Source of the DNA: Clostridiales bacterium
GTDB lineage: Bacteria; Bacillota; Clostridia; Christensenellales; Pumilibacteraceae
NCBI GenBank assembly: GCA_029055565.1
Contig: JAIDCZ010000002.1
Location: 1-34,024 of the forward strand
Reading direction: 5' to 3'
DNA: 34,024 nt
The translations under genes and the position numbers were made by a program. The notes under the pieces were generated by a model. It was not told the origin of the DNA. It worked only from the letters and a program-made list of their open reading frames with translations, and searched no databases. Below, one piece after another: positions 27,407 through 33,945 of this stretch. The number at the start of each line of letters is the position of its first letter. The stretch's first letter is position 1.

Positions 27407-28120
27407 CTACTTTTTTAGCAAGCTTACGACGTCTACGTAGTTATTCATGCTCGTAAACTTTTGGTAATACAGTTTGGAAAGGGATAGCTCCACATCGAGT
27501 TTTGCGTTGATTTCGTTTACTGCGTTTTCGAGGCTTATTGCCGCGTTACGGTCAAAACCGTTTGCGTTGTAGTACGCCAGCGTTATATGCGGCGTAAAAG
27601 GATAGGGTAGCGTTTTTACGCCGTCTATAAGCGAATATAAGGCCATAATCGCGTCGTAGTCTTTTTGAGTGACGGGGCGCAGTCCAAGCACGAGGCTTGT
27701 GTTTACCATGTTGAACACGTACGTGCTTTTAAGTTTTATGGGGGCTTGATTGAGCTTTTGCAGTTCGCTTTTTATTTGCAGTATTTTCAGTTCGTTACAA
27801 AACGTTTGCTCGGCAACTTCGCTCAAAGTAGGGGAATTGCTAAGGTCGTGTAGCGTTACGTGAAAGGTGTGCGGTATCAGCCTATCGCAAAAGCACTGCG
27901 GCGCGGCGCGGTACAGCATGTCTACGTACTCGCCGAGTTTGGACTTTACGCTATCGTCCAAATCGAATACCACGGTGTCGCCGTAAAAACTCTTAAACGT
28001 GTTGTCGGCGTTCACCTTGTGTGCGACCGATTGACTGACGGCAAAATCATTGTCGCCCAAATTCAACTCTTTCTTTTGGAACGAATTTATTCTGTCTAAA
28101 AACTCCTTGAACGTTTCCAC
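27407..28120 (-). CDS. 2H phosphoesterase family protein (2'-5' RNA ligase-like)
   Basis: 237 residues. Two His-x-Thr motifs mark the 2H phosphoesterase superfamily: HVTL in HTFHVTLHDL (about residue 87) and HITL in FTPHITLAYYN (about residue 179). These proteins (LigT, cyclic phosphodiesterases) act on 2'-5' or cyclic phosphate bonds in RNA or nucleotides. The motif spacing of about 90 residues is normal. The GTG start at 28120 has AAGGAG nine bases upstream. It is the second gene of a pair behind a GyrI-like protein (16 bp between them). True substrate unknown; tRNA repair and cyclic nucleotide hydrolysis are both possible. Confidence 0.82.
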   Translation of the reverse strand: METFKEFLDRINSFQKKELNLGDNDFAVSQSVAHKVNADNTFKSFYGDTVVFDLDDSVKSKLGEYVDMLYRAAPQCFCDRLIPHTFHVTLHDLSNSPTLSEVAEQTFCNELKILQIKSELQKLNQAPIKLKSTYVFNMVNTSLVLGLRPVTQKDYDAIMALYSLIDGVKTLPYPFTPHITLAYYNANGFDRNAAISLENAVNEINAKLDVELSLSKLYYQKFTSMNNYVDVVSLLKK

Positions 28121-28136
28121 TAACAGTAGCTCCTTT

Positions 28137-28619
28137 TTATGCGGGTTGTACGGCTATCCATATTTCGCTTTTGTAGTCGGCGCAATCGGTATCACCGTCG
28201 GGATAGATTTCTATATCGAACTCTCCGGTTGGGCGGTAGGCCGACGACGGAAAGAACTCGGCAGTAATTTTTTGCCAAGCTTGCTGAATTGCTTGCGGCA
28301 TTGCTCCCACGCACTCGAACGTCGCCCAAGTCCGAGCGGGGATTAAGGTCTTTCTACAGCCGTCGGGTACCGGTGTATTTTCGTCGCATAATACGGCAAC
28401 GGAATAGTCAAAAATATCGTCGCCGTCACTGCCGTAGCAAATTCCGAGCGTAAGCGTTTTGTCGTTTGCGTGGCTGATAAGCGCGTCTATCGTGCCGTCA
28501 TTGCCGCACTGCGCCCAAAACGCGGGTACGCTAACGTTGTTTTCGCCGCCTTGCGTGCTGTGCTTGCTTGGCTTTTCCAGTACGTAAAACGCGGCTCTTT
28601 TTACAATCTTGCACTCCAT
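28137..28619 (-). CDS. GyrI-like small-molecule binding protein
   Basis: 160 residues, effector-binding domain of the AraC/GyrI (SHS2) type, here without any DNA-binding domain. It has the two-lobed pattern of the family. Features are the end motif EIWIAVQPA, the helix AIQQAWQKITAEFFPSSAYRP, and EFDIEIYPDGD before it, which recalls the WFP-SGYE...FE-Y...EIWIPV signature. Stand-alone members bind or hydrolyse small cytotoxic compounds; the ligand is unknown. The -10 box TATAAT ends six bases before the ATG, with no ribosome site, so the mRNA is probably leaderless. It is first in a two-gene unit with the 2H phosphoesterase gene. Confidence 0.82.
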   Translation of the reverse strand: MECKIVKRAAFYVLEKPSKHSTQGGENNVSVPAFWAQCGNDGTIDALISHANDKTLTLGICYGSDGDDIFDYSVAVLCDENTPVPDGCRKTLIPARTWATFECVGAMPQAIQQAWQKITAEFFPSSAYRPTGEFDIEIYPDGDTDCADYKSEIWIAVQPA

Positions 28620-28625
28620 AATTAC

Positions 28626-28653
28626 ATTATATAATATGATTGGAAAAAGTCAA
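28626..28653 (-). promoter_or_regulatory. Promoter of the GyrI-like gene, leaderless geometry
   Basis: On the minus strand: TTGACT (28648-28653), 16 bp, TATAAT (28626-28631), then six bases and ATG at 28619. Confidence 0.75.
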
Positions 28654-28687
28654 TACAAAACGAATAAAATTATGATTGCGCGTTGAA

Positions 28688-28716
28688 TTGACATTGCGCG
28701 GCAAATGGTTTATAAT
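28688..28716 (+). promoter_or_regulatory. Consensus promoter of the DUF3592-like gene
   Basis: TTGACA (28688-28693), 17 bp, TATAAT (28711-28716): a full consensus. The expected leader is about 32 nt, with only a weak AGGGA far from the ATG at 28755. Confidence 0.85.
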
Positions 28717-28754
28717 TCTATTAACTACGATTTATAGGGAATCGGATATTTAAA

Positions 28755-29618
28755 ATGGAAGAAAACAAAGATATTTTTCAAGACGAAAATTGGGATAGCG
28801 TCGAAGAAAAATTGCTCGAAGTTGAAAAACGCGTTGCGAAAAATGACGATATGAATCCCGAAGATAAGCAGTGCTTTGACGCGAAAATGCGCGAGCTTAA
28901 AATGCGCGTCGGTGAAATAAAGCGTACGCATAACGGATGGGGCGAGAGCGAGGAGAAAAAGAGTAAGCTTCCCGCAATAATTATTCTGTCAATAGCGTTT
29001 GCGTTGCTTGCTACTTGTATCGGTCTTTTCGTGTGGAATATCGTCAGAATGCGTACCTATGAGTCGGATTACTTTAAAATGTACGGCAAAGTAGTCGACG
29101 TTAAAGTTTCGCATTCGTCGGGTAGCAAAGGGTCAACTACTACGTATTACCTTGTAATTTCCTATACGTACGACGGCAAGGAATATACTTTTACCGACCA
29201 CAGCGGCCATTCTTGGGTGGGTCCCGACGACGTGGGCAAGCGCGCTCAAATTTACGTCAACCCGCACAAGCCCGCCGACGCGGAGCTTGTAATGTCGTCC
29301 GGCTGGATTGCCATTTTTTATTCGTGTTGCTTTTGCTTCTTTTGCTTTGCCTACGCGCTTGGCATGAATTTTTTGTTGGGATTGTTTGGTACTTCATTTT
29401 TAAAGCGTGTGTGCTTCGTGTGGGGTATGATAATTTTGCTCGGCATTGCGTTGTTTTTACTGCCGTGGATCGGATTCCCAAATAGTAGCTTTGGCGAGGT
29501 TTTTTCCAGAGTGGACGGATCGGTCGGAATACTGGTCGTATGCGGACTGGCATTTTTGGCTATGTGCGTCGACGGCGCGCTTATGTACCACGTACGCAAG
29601 CTGGAGCGCGGGCGTTGA
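28755..29618 (+). CDS. DUF3592-like membrane protein with charged N-terminal helix
   Basis: 287 residues. The N-terminal ~70 residues are highly charged and probably helical or coiled-coil (EEKLLEVEKRVAKNDD). A TM helix (about 75-98) follows. A compact beta domain (about 105-185) has the DUF3592 look: GKVVDVKV, TTYYLVISYTYDGKEYTF, then GKRAQIYVNPHKPADAEL. About three to four more TM helices come after (about 187-215, 217-240 and 255-275). DUF3592 proteins are widespread membrane proteins without a settled role. The promoter is a perfect consensus, so expression may be high. AGGGA lies 14 bases before the ATG, which is too distant to be a good ribosome site. A strong bidirectional terminator follows. 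Confidence 0.8.
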   Translation: MEENKDIFQDENWDSVEEKLLEVEKRVAKNDDMNPEDKQCFDAKMRELKMRVGEIKRTHNGWGESEEKKSKLPAIIILSIAFALLATCIGLFVWNIVRMRTYESDYFKMYGKVVDVKVSHSSGSKGSTTTYYLVISYTYDGKEYTFTDHSGHSWVGPDDVGKRAQIYVNPHKPADAELVMSSGWIAIFYSCCFCFFCFAYALGMNFLLGLFGTSFLKRVCFVWGMIILLGIALFLLPWIGFPNSSFGEVFSRVDGSVGILVVCGLAFLAMCVDGALMYHVRKLERGR

Positions 29619-29627
29619 AACGAATAT

Positions 29628-29672
29628 AAAAAGAACCGATAAGATTTTTTCGTCTTATCGGTTCTTTTTTTT
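29628..29672. terminator. Bidirectional terminator between convergent genes
   Basis: A stem of about 17 bp (29628-29644 with 29653-29669) around an 8-nt loop, with T8 on the plus strand and a T-run also on the minus strand. Confidence 0.92.
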
Positions 29673-29698
29673 GCAATAGGGTAGCGGTAAATGAAATA

Positions 29699-30187
29699 CT
29701 ATTTTTCGCTTTCGATTAGCTGAACGGAGTGTGCGGTTAATACTTCTTGAAGCTTGTCGTAGTTTTCTATCTTTATCATTTTCATAAACGAAATATTGCC
29801 GAACACGCCGGCGTTGGCCGGTTGCTTAAAGAATATCGTAACGGTGTTGTAGCCGCCTTCCTGCACGCAAGTGTAGCCTTTGATATTGGCAAAATCCTCT
29901 TGGAAGTAGGAGGATTGTTGCGAGTTGTTGGTTACGGTAAAGTACACGCCGCTGTCCGCTACGGCAAACAACAGCTTGGTGTTGTGCCATTTGAATCTGC
30001 GCCCGACTACGCATACCGCAATCAAAAATCCAAGCGCAAGCACTACGTCAATGGCGAATACGACGCCCACGCCGAAAAAGTGGATTACAAAGGGGATTGC
30101 CACCAAAAACACTATCATAGGTCCCATTATGAACCACAGCGGTTGGTTGGTGTGCGGGCGGCTTTGCCACAATGCGTTTTCAAACAT
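29699..30187 (-). CDS. Two-TM protein with PH-like C-terminal domain, unknown function
   Basis: 162 residues. Two adjacent hydrophobic helices (about 17-37 and 41-63) are followed by a beta-rich soluble domain of about 95 residues (KLLFAVADSGVYFTVTNNS ... TVTIFFKQP ... YDKLQEVL). This recalls YcxB/PH-like domains in bacterial membrane proteins; the match is by pattern only. A good AAGGAGC lies before the ATG at 30187. The next gene upstream on the same strand has the same layout (two TM helices, then a beta-rich domain), so the two look like diverged paralogues. No enzymatic motif. Confidence 0.72.
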   Translation of the reverse strand: MFENALWQSRPHTNQPLWFIMGPMIVFLVAIPFVIHFFGVGVVFAIDVVLALGFLIAVCVVGRRFKWHNTKLLFAVADSGVYFTVTNNSQQSSYFQEDFANIKGYTCVQEGGYNTVTIFFKQPANAGVFGNISFMKMIKIENYDKLQEVLTAHSVQLIESEK

Positions 30188-30258
30188 TTTATTGCTCCTT
30201 GTATGTAATATTAATAATTTGATTTATATTCGATTGTTTTGCGCAGTCATTAATCAAC

Positions 30259-30876
30259 CTAATTTTTTATTATGTTATCGTGAATTCCGACAATGCGTAT
30301 ATAAATAAACTCTTCTATCTGTGTGCGTTCTTTCAAAAAGTTCTTTACCGTTTGGATATCGCCGACGGGTACGTTGTAGTAACCGCCGTCTTTAACCGTT
30401 ATGCGCATATACCCGTAATTCATGAGATCGGAAGGGAAGTATGTATCGCCGGAACGATGCTTGCCTTGAATGTGCAATTGGGTTTCGCCCGAGCCTTTGC
30501 GTATGATATTTATAAACCCGTAGTCTTGCAGCTCGTCAAAAGAAAAGTGTTTGTAACCCTTTTCGTCTTTGGGTTTGTCTACGAATACCGTAATGCCGTC
30601 TTCAAAAAGTATTACGCAGTCTTTGTTTTTTATATTTGAATTTTTAACGCGGTCAAAAACAATCAAACCGATTGACGCCGCGCCGATAATTCCGCATACA
30701 ATACCCGTTATTATAAGCGTTTGTGCCGATACGTTGTTTTTCTCTCCGAAAACTATTCCGAAAGCTAAGCAAGAAAAGAATACGAAAATTATGCCCAGCA
30801 GTTTGAGCATAGTAAACCTGTATCCCTTAACTTTGCAAATTGCGTTGGAAAAATCCATATCCGTATCGTTATTCAT
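30259..30876 (-). CDS. Two-TM protein with PH-like C-terminal domain, probable paralogue of its neighbour
   Basis: 205 residues from the ATG at 30876, which follows AGGAGAAG; an upstream in-frame start at 30900 lies across that ribosome site and is rejected. Two TM helices (about 22-45 and 50-72) precede a beta-rich soluble domain (about 80-190: CVILFEDGITVFVD, HFSFDELQDYGFINII, ETQLHIQGKHR, MRITVKDGGYYNVPVGD). A helix with basic ends closes the protein. It has the same architecture as the 29699 gene 72 bp downstream, and both would face the cytoplasm with the soluble domain. No known family could be named with confidence. Confidence 0.72.
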   Translation of the reverse strand: MNNDTDMDFSNAICKVKGYRFTMLKLLGIIFVFFSCLAFGIVFGEKNNVSAQTLIITGIVCGIIGAASIGLIVFDRVKNSNIKNKDCVILFEDGITVFVDKPKDEKGYKHFSFDELQDYGFINIIRKGSGETQLHIQGKHRSGDTYFPSDLMNYGYMRITVKDGGYYNVPVGDIQTVKNFLKERTQIEEFIYIRIVGIHDNIIKN

Positions 30877-31092
30877 GGCGCTTCTCCTATATATAAGCAC
30901 ATTGGTTGCGTTGTTAAAAAATTAACGTACATAAATTATAGCATAGAAATTTTGCTATTTCAAGCAAAAACGAACGCATATGCGCCCGTTTAATTTGTGG
31001 GGTAGTAGTAACCTAAAACGAATTATGTTCGCTTAGCGTTTTCAATATCGTTCATCTAAATATAATCATTGTCTTTCAAGTGCGTTCAGTAA

Positions 31093-31449
31093 TTAAATTT
31101 CAAAATAGGTTTTATAATCGGGTTCGGCTTTAAGCTCGCGCATAAGTATAGTCATGTCGTTAAATAACGGACACGGACTGAGCGTATGCGGCAGCCAATA
31201 GCCCGGGGAATCATCTCCGAAGTATATCAGCTCGTCCTCGTCATAAGCAATCAAATATTCGTATTGGTAACGAAAATACCCATCGTTAGACTTTAATATT
31301 AGGTAGCGATGCGCTTTGTCGTAACTGTAAACCACGTCGATTATTTCGCAATCGTCGGGAGCACGAAAATCTTTGTCGTACATGATTTTTACTATCTCGT
31401 CCCAAGGTAGAACCTTAGGCGGGCTTTTCTTGGATTTCCTAAAACACAT
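31093..31449 (-). CDS. Small soluble acidic protein of unknown function
   Basis: 118 residues, no TM helix. The start is basic (MCFRKSKKSPPKVLP); the rest is rich in Tyr, Asp and Glu (YSYDKAHRYLILKSNDGYFRY, AYDEDELIYFGDD). A beta-sheet immunity- or adaptor-like fold is possible. No family recognised. Its promoter is TTGAAA-17-TATACT with the -10 six bases from the ATG and no ribosome site, one of the probable leaderless genes. No toxin or effector gene is adjacent. No terminator is obvious behind it. The gap 30877-31092 holds only AT-rich sequence with no recognisable feature. Confidence 0.65.
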   Translation of the reverse strand: MCFRKSKKSPPKVLPWDEIVKIMYDKDFRAPDDCEIIDVVYSYDKAHRYLILKSNDGYFRYQYEYLIAYDEDELIYFGDDSPGYWLPHTLSPCPLFNDMTILMRELKAEPDYKTYFEI

Positions 31450-31455
31450 ATTGAC

Positions 31456-31484
31456 AGTATATCATAATCGGCAAGATTTTTCAA
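31456..31484 (-). promoter_or_regulatory. Promoter of the 31449 gene, leaderless geometry
   Basis: On the minus strand: TTGAAA (31479-31484), 17 bp, TATACT (31456-31461), then GTCAAT and the ATG. The 12 bases TATACTGTCAAT also occur before the ATG of the phosphoesterase gene at 7909. Confidence 0.75.
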
Positions 31485-31517
31485 GTGTATTCATAAGTGA
31501 AACGAGAATGGCACTAT

Positions 31518-31574
31518 GGCGGGCGCTTGATATATAACAAGTGCGCCGCTTCGCGGCGCAATCAAGCACCCGCC
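31518..31574. repeat. Nested 57-bp palindrome left of the four-helix-bundle gene
   Basis: The outer arms 31518-31531 and 31561-31574 pair over 14 positions with one C-A mismatch. An inner hairpin, GCGCCGC-TTC-GCGGCGC (31543-31559), sits in the right half. The arrangement can form a branched or cruciform structure and has no T-run, so it is not an ordinary terminator. Confidence 0.75.
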
Positions 31575-31639
31575 GCAACGAAAAGACCGAACGACGAAAC
31601 CGAAACGCCGAGCGCCCAAATGCAACGCCGCTGAAAAAA

Positions 31640-31990
31640 CTAACTATTATTTTTTGCCGTATTTATAGAGGCGATAAGCATGGTGCGAATGCTTATATTT
31701 TGATTGTCTATTTCTTTATATTTTGCTTCATCGATATAATTTGTTTTGAATAATAATTCCAACCAATAAGAAGTTTCGTTAGATTCTTTTAACGCAATTT
31801 GTAGTTTAGAAATAAAATCGGCTTTGCTGTGAGCATATTGAGCTTCTCGTATATTTGCGCCGATAGATGTGCCACTACGCCCAATTTGATTGGAAATAAT
31901 GGATTCATGTTGATTTTTCAATTCTTTTACAAGATTGATTATAGTAACAGTAAAATCAACTGATTGGATTGAGAGTTTATCGTCGCGCAT
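31640..31990 (-). CDS. Four-helix bundle protein of the S23/23S-rRNA intervening-sequence family
   Basis: 116 residues, all helical. Family marks are SNQIGRSGTSIGANIREAQYA, then SKADFISKLQIALKESNETSYWLELL. The family forms homopentameric bundles. It was first seen inside intervening sequences of 23S rRNA, and includes Avd, the accessory protein of diversity-generating retroelements. No reverse transcriptase, template repeat or rRNA is present here, so this copy is an orphan. AAGGA lies seven bases before the ATG. The gene is AT-rich compared with neighbours. It is bracketed by a nested palindrome (31518-31574) and by a field of AATGAAG/CTTCATT repeats (32004-32142), which makes the whole stretch look like a small mobile or inserted cassette next to tRNA-Ala. 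Biochemical function unknown. Confidence 0.88.
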   Translation of the reverse strand: MRDDKLSIQSVDFTVTIINLVKELKNQHESIISNQIGRSGTSIGANIREAQYAHSKADFISKLQIALKESNETSYWLELLFKTNYIDEAKYKEIDNQNISIRTMLIASINTAKNNS

Positions 31991-32003
31991 AAGATTTTCC
32001 TTT

Positions 32004-32142
32004 AATGAAGTCGTAAACTAATGAAGAAATGAAGACGGCTTCGCCTAATGAAGTGAAGCGCTCAAATCATCGACAATTAGCGCAAGCGACTTCATTAGCG
32101 ACAGTGACTTCATTCTTCATGCCGCGTTAGCGGCGCTTCATT
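32004..32142. repeat. AATGAAG/CTTCATT inverted repeat field beside the four-helix-bundle gene
   Basis: Four copies of AATGAAG (32004, 32020, 32028 and 32047) are followed by four in reverse orientation (CTTCATT at 32090, 32108 and 32136; CTTCAT at 32115). The intervening bits contain small GC-rich hairpins, such as CCGCGTTAGCGG. Nothing coding is seen. The arrangement gives a loose inverted repeat with many alternative pairings. Confidence 0.75.
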
Positions 32143-32143
32143 T

Positions 32144-32178
32144 AAAAAACCTTAAACGATATTCGTTTAAGGTTTTTT
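32144..32178 (-). terminator. Terminator of tRNA-Ala
   Basis: A perfect 16-bp stem (32144-32159 with 32163-32178) and a 3-nt loop, with T6 runs on both strands, two bases beyond the tRNA 3' end. Confidence 0.9.
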
Positions 32179-32179
32179 A

Positions 32180-32255
32180 TGGTGGAGATAAGCGGGTTCG
32201 AACCGCTGACCTCTTGAATGCCATTCAAGCGCTCTACCAACTGAGCTATACCCCC
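32180..32255 (-). tRNA. tRNA-Ala (anticodon GGC)
   Basis: 76 nt including the encoded CCA. The acceptor GGGGGTA pairs with TATCTCC and contains the alanine identity pair G3-U70. The D-arm is AGCTCAGTTGGTAGAGC. The anticodon stem CTTGA/TCAAG holds loop ATGGCAT, anticodon GGC. The T-arm is GCGGG-TTCGAAC-CCGCT. It is a single-gene unit with its own promoter and terminator. Confidence 0.95.
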
Positions 32256-32266
32256 ACGGCTTTGTC

Positions 32267-32295
32267 ATTCTAACATATATAAATAGTTTTGTCAA
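32267..32295 (-). promoter_or_regulatory. Promoter of tRNA-Ala
   Basis: On the minus strand: TTGACA (32290-32295), 17 bp, TAGAAT (32267-32272), 11 bases before the mature tRNA. Confidence 0.82.
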
Positions 32296-32321
32296 CTGTT
32301 TGGCAATATCTTTTCTACTAA

Positions 32322-32350
32322 TTGACAAATCGTTTGGTAAATTATATAAT
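32322..32350 (+). promoter_or_regulatory. Consensus promoter of the RlmD-type gene, leaderless geometry
   Basis: TTGACA (32322-32327), 17 bp, TATAAT (32345-32350): perfect consensus. Six bases later comes the ATG at 32357. It is divergent from the tRNA-Ala promoter. Confidence 0.85.
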
Positions 32351-32356
32351 TGCGGT

Positions 32357-33694
32357 ATGAACGTAAACGAAGTAGTAGAACTGGAAATAGAGTCCAACGG
32401 TATGAACGGCGAGGGCGTGGCGCACTGCGACGGTAAGGTCGCGTTCGTGCCGTACGTGCTTAAGGGTGAACGCGTACGCGCCGTCGTTAAGCAAGTGAAA
32501 AAGAAGTACGCCGTATGTTCAGTGATAAAGGTTCTTAATCGGTCGGAGTATAGGGCAGAACCTCAATGCCCGCACTACTACAAGTGCGGCGGGTGCGACG
32601 CTCTGCATATAACGCCCGAATATCGCCGCGAGGTGCTGGTTGCCGAGCTTAAAAATAATCTGAAAAAAATTGCGAACTTAAATTGCGACGGTGTGGAATT
32701 CGTGCCGTATACGGCAACAGAGCCGCCGCGCAACAAGCTTTCTATGCCGTTCGGGTTGGTAGGCGGCAAAGTCGTTTTAGGGCTGTATAGGCAAAATACG
32801 CACGTCGTAGAGCCGGTGTCGTGTGCTATGTCCGGTAGCCTTGCCAAACGCATTGCCGATATAGTATGCGATTTTGCCAACGAAAAACGTTTATCCGTGT
32901 ACGACGAAAAAAGCGGTAAAGGCTTGCTAAGGCACTTGGTTGTGCGCACGGTGGGCGATCGCGCGTCGGCTACGATAGTTATCAACGCGCAAAAGTTCGA
33001 CGGCGAGGCCGAGCTTGCAAAGCGGTTGCCCGACGGTGTGGACTTTTTCGTTTGCCGCAACACTGCGCGCAACAACGTTATTATGGGCGACAGCGTGCGG
33101 CTCGTAAAGGGTAACGCGCGACTGAGCGTAAACGTGCTCGGCGTAAAGGCCGAGCTTTCGCCGCTGTCTTTTTTGCAAGTGAACGACTATATTCGCGACG
33201 AGCTGTACACGGCGGCAATGAACGAAGTGACGAGCGATACGCTTATCGATCTATACAGCGGTATAGGCATAACGAGTAACCTTGCCGCGAGTAAGTGTCG
33301 TAAAATCGTGGCGGTGGAGTGCGTGCCGCAAGCCGTTAAGGACGCCGACTACACGGCCAAGCTGAACGGCAACGCCGATAAAATTACCAACGTGTGTGGC
33401 GAGGTGGAGTCCGTTTTGCCACGCGTGATAGGAGAGTGCGACGGAAGTGTGGACGTGCTGATAGACCCGCCGCGCAAGGGTTGCGGGGAGGCCGTGGCGC
33501 GCGCTATTGCCGAGGTCAAGCCCAATACGCTTATATACGTATCTTGCAATCACGCCACGATGTGCCGCGATATTCGCGCCTTTCTGGACGTCGCGCCCGA
33601 CTACAAAATAACTACGGTAAAGCTGTTCGACATGTTCGTCGGCACACATCACGTCGAAACTCTCATTTGTCTTAAACGCAAATGGACTAAATAG
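32357..33694 (+). CDS. rlmD: RlmD/RlmCD-type 23S rRNA (uracil-5-)-methyltransferase
   Basis: 445 residues. It methylates C5 of a uridine in 23S rRNA (or tRNA) with S-adenosylmethionine. Domains in order: an N-terminal TRAM domain (about 1-60, VVELEIESNGMNGEGVAH); [4Fe-4S] cysteines C71, C77, C80 and C156; and a Rossmann methyltransferase domain with DLYSGIGITSNLAA, DPPRKGC and the catalytic C397 in YVSCNHATM. The ATG at 32357 is chosen although the frame is open upstream to 32300. A perfect promoter lies between, ending six bases before 32357. The mRNA is therefore probably leaderless. In Bacillota this family often has one or two members (RlmCD), so the target position (U747, U1939 or both) cannot be assigned. 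It is followed by a terminator-like hairpin. Confidence 0.93.
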   Translation: MNVNEVVELEIESNGMNGEGVAHCDGKVAFVPYVLKGERVRAVVKQVKKKYAVCSVIKVLNRSEYRAEPQCPHYYKCGGCDALHITPEYRREVLVAELKNNLKKIANLNCDGVEFVPYTATEPPRNKLSMPFGLVGGKVVLGLYRQNTHVVEPVSCAMSGSLAKRIADIVCDFANEKRLSVYDEKSGKGLLRHLVVRTVGDRASATIVINAQKFDGEAELAKRLPDGVDFFVCRNTARNNVIMGDSVRLVKGNARLSVNVLGVKAELSPLSFLQVNDYIRDELYTAAMNEVTSDTLIDLYSGIGITSNLAASKCRKIVAVECVPQAVKDADYTAKLNGNADKITNVCGEVESVLPRVIGECDGSVDVLIDPPRKGCGEAVARAIAEVKPNTLIYVSCNHATMCRDIRAFLDVAPDYKITTVKLFDMFVGTHHVETLICLKRKWTK

Positions 33695-33731
33695 CGACCT
33701 TTAGCGGCAAAATAGTGACGATAACCAATAT

Positions 33732-33779
33732 AAAATAAGCACTTACAATCTAAAATGGAGAGTAAACGCTTATTTTTTA
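33732..33779 (+). terminator. Probable terminator after the RlmD-type gene
   Basis: AAAATAAGC (33732-33740) pairs with GCTTATTTT (from 33769). A 28-nt loop contains a further short TTAC/GTAA pairing. A T-run follows. The large loop makes it weaker than the others. Confidence 0.65.
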
Positions 33780-33883
33780 TGTCCGGAAAAGGTAAGACAA
33801 ATTATAGTTTCAACCTTAGCAGAAGACTACGAACAACATCGGTTTGTGGAAACATTTCAACTGATTTGCACCCGTAGATAAAC

Positions 33884-33912
33884 TTGATTTTCCGTTCGTT
33901 TTTTGCTATAAT
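33884..33912 (+). promoter_or_regulatory. Promoter of the LysR-type regulator gene
   Basis: TTGATT (33884-33889), 17 bp, TATAAT (33907-33912). The leader of about 27 nt contains GGAGG (33935-33939). Confidence 0.78.
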
Positions 33913-33945
33913 AAAAACCAAAGGTAAATGCGACGGAGGTGGCAA

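Noticed and set aside
31640-31990. Diversity-generating retroelement (Avd-like gene)
   Set aside because: No reverse transcriptase, template repeat or variable repeat is present nearby; only the fold family is shared.
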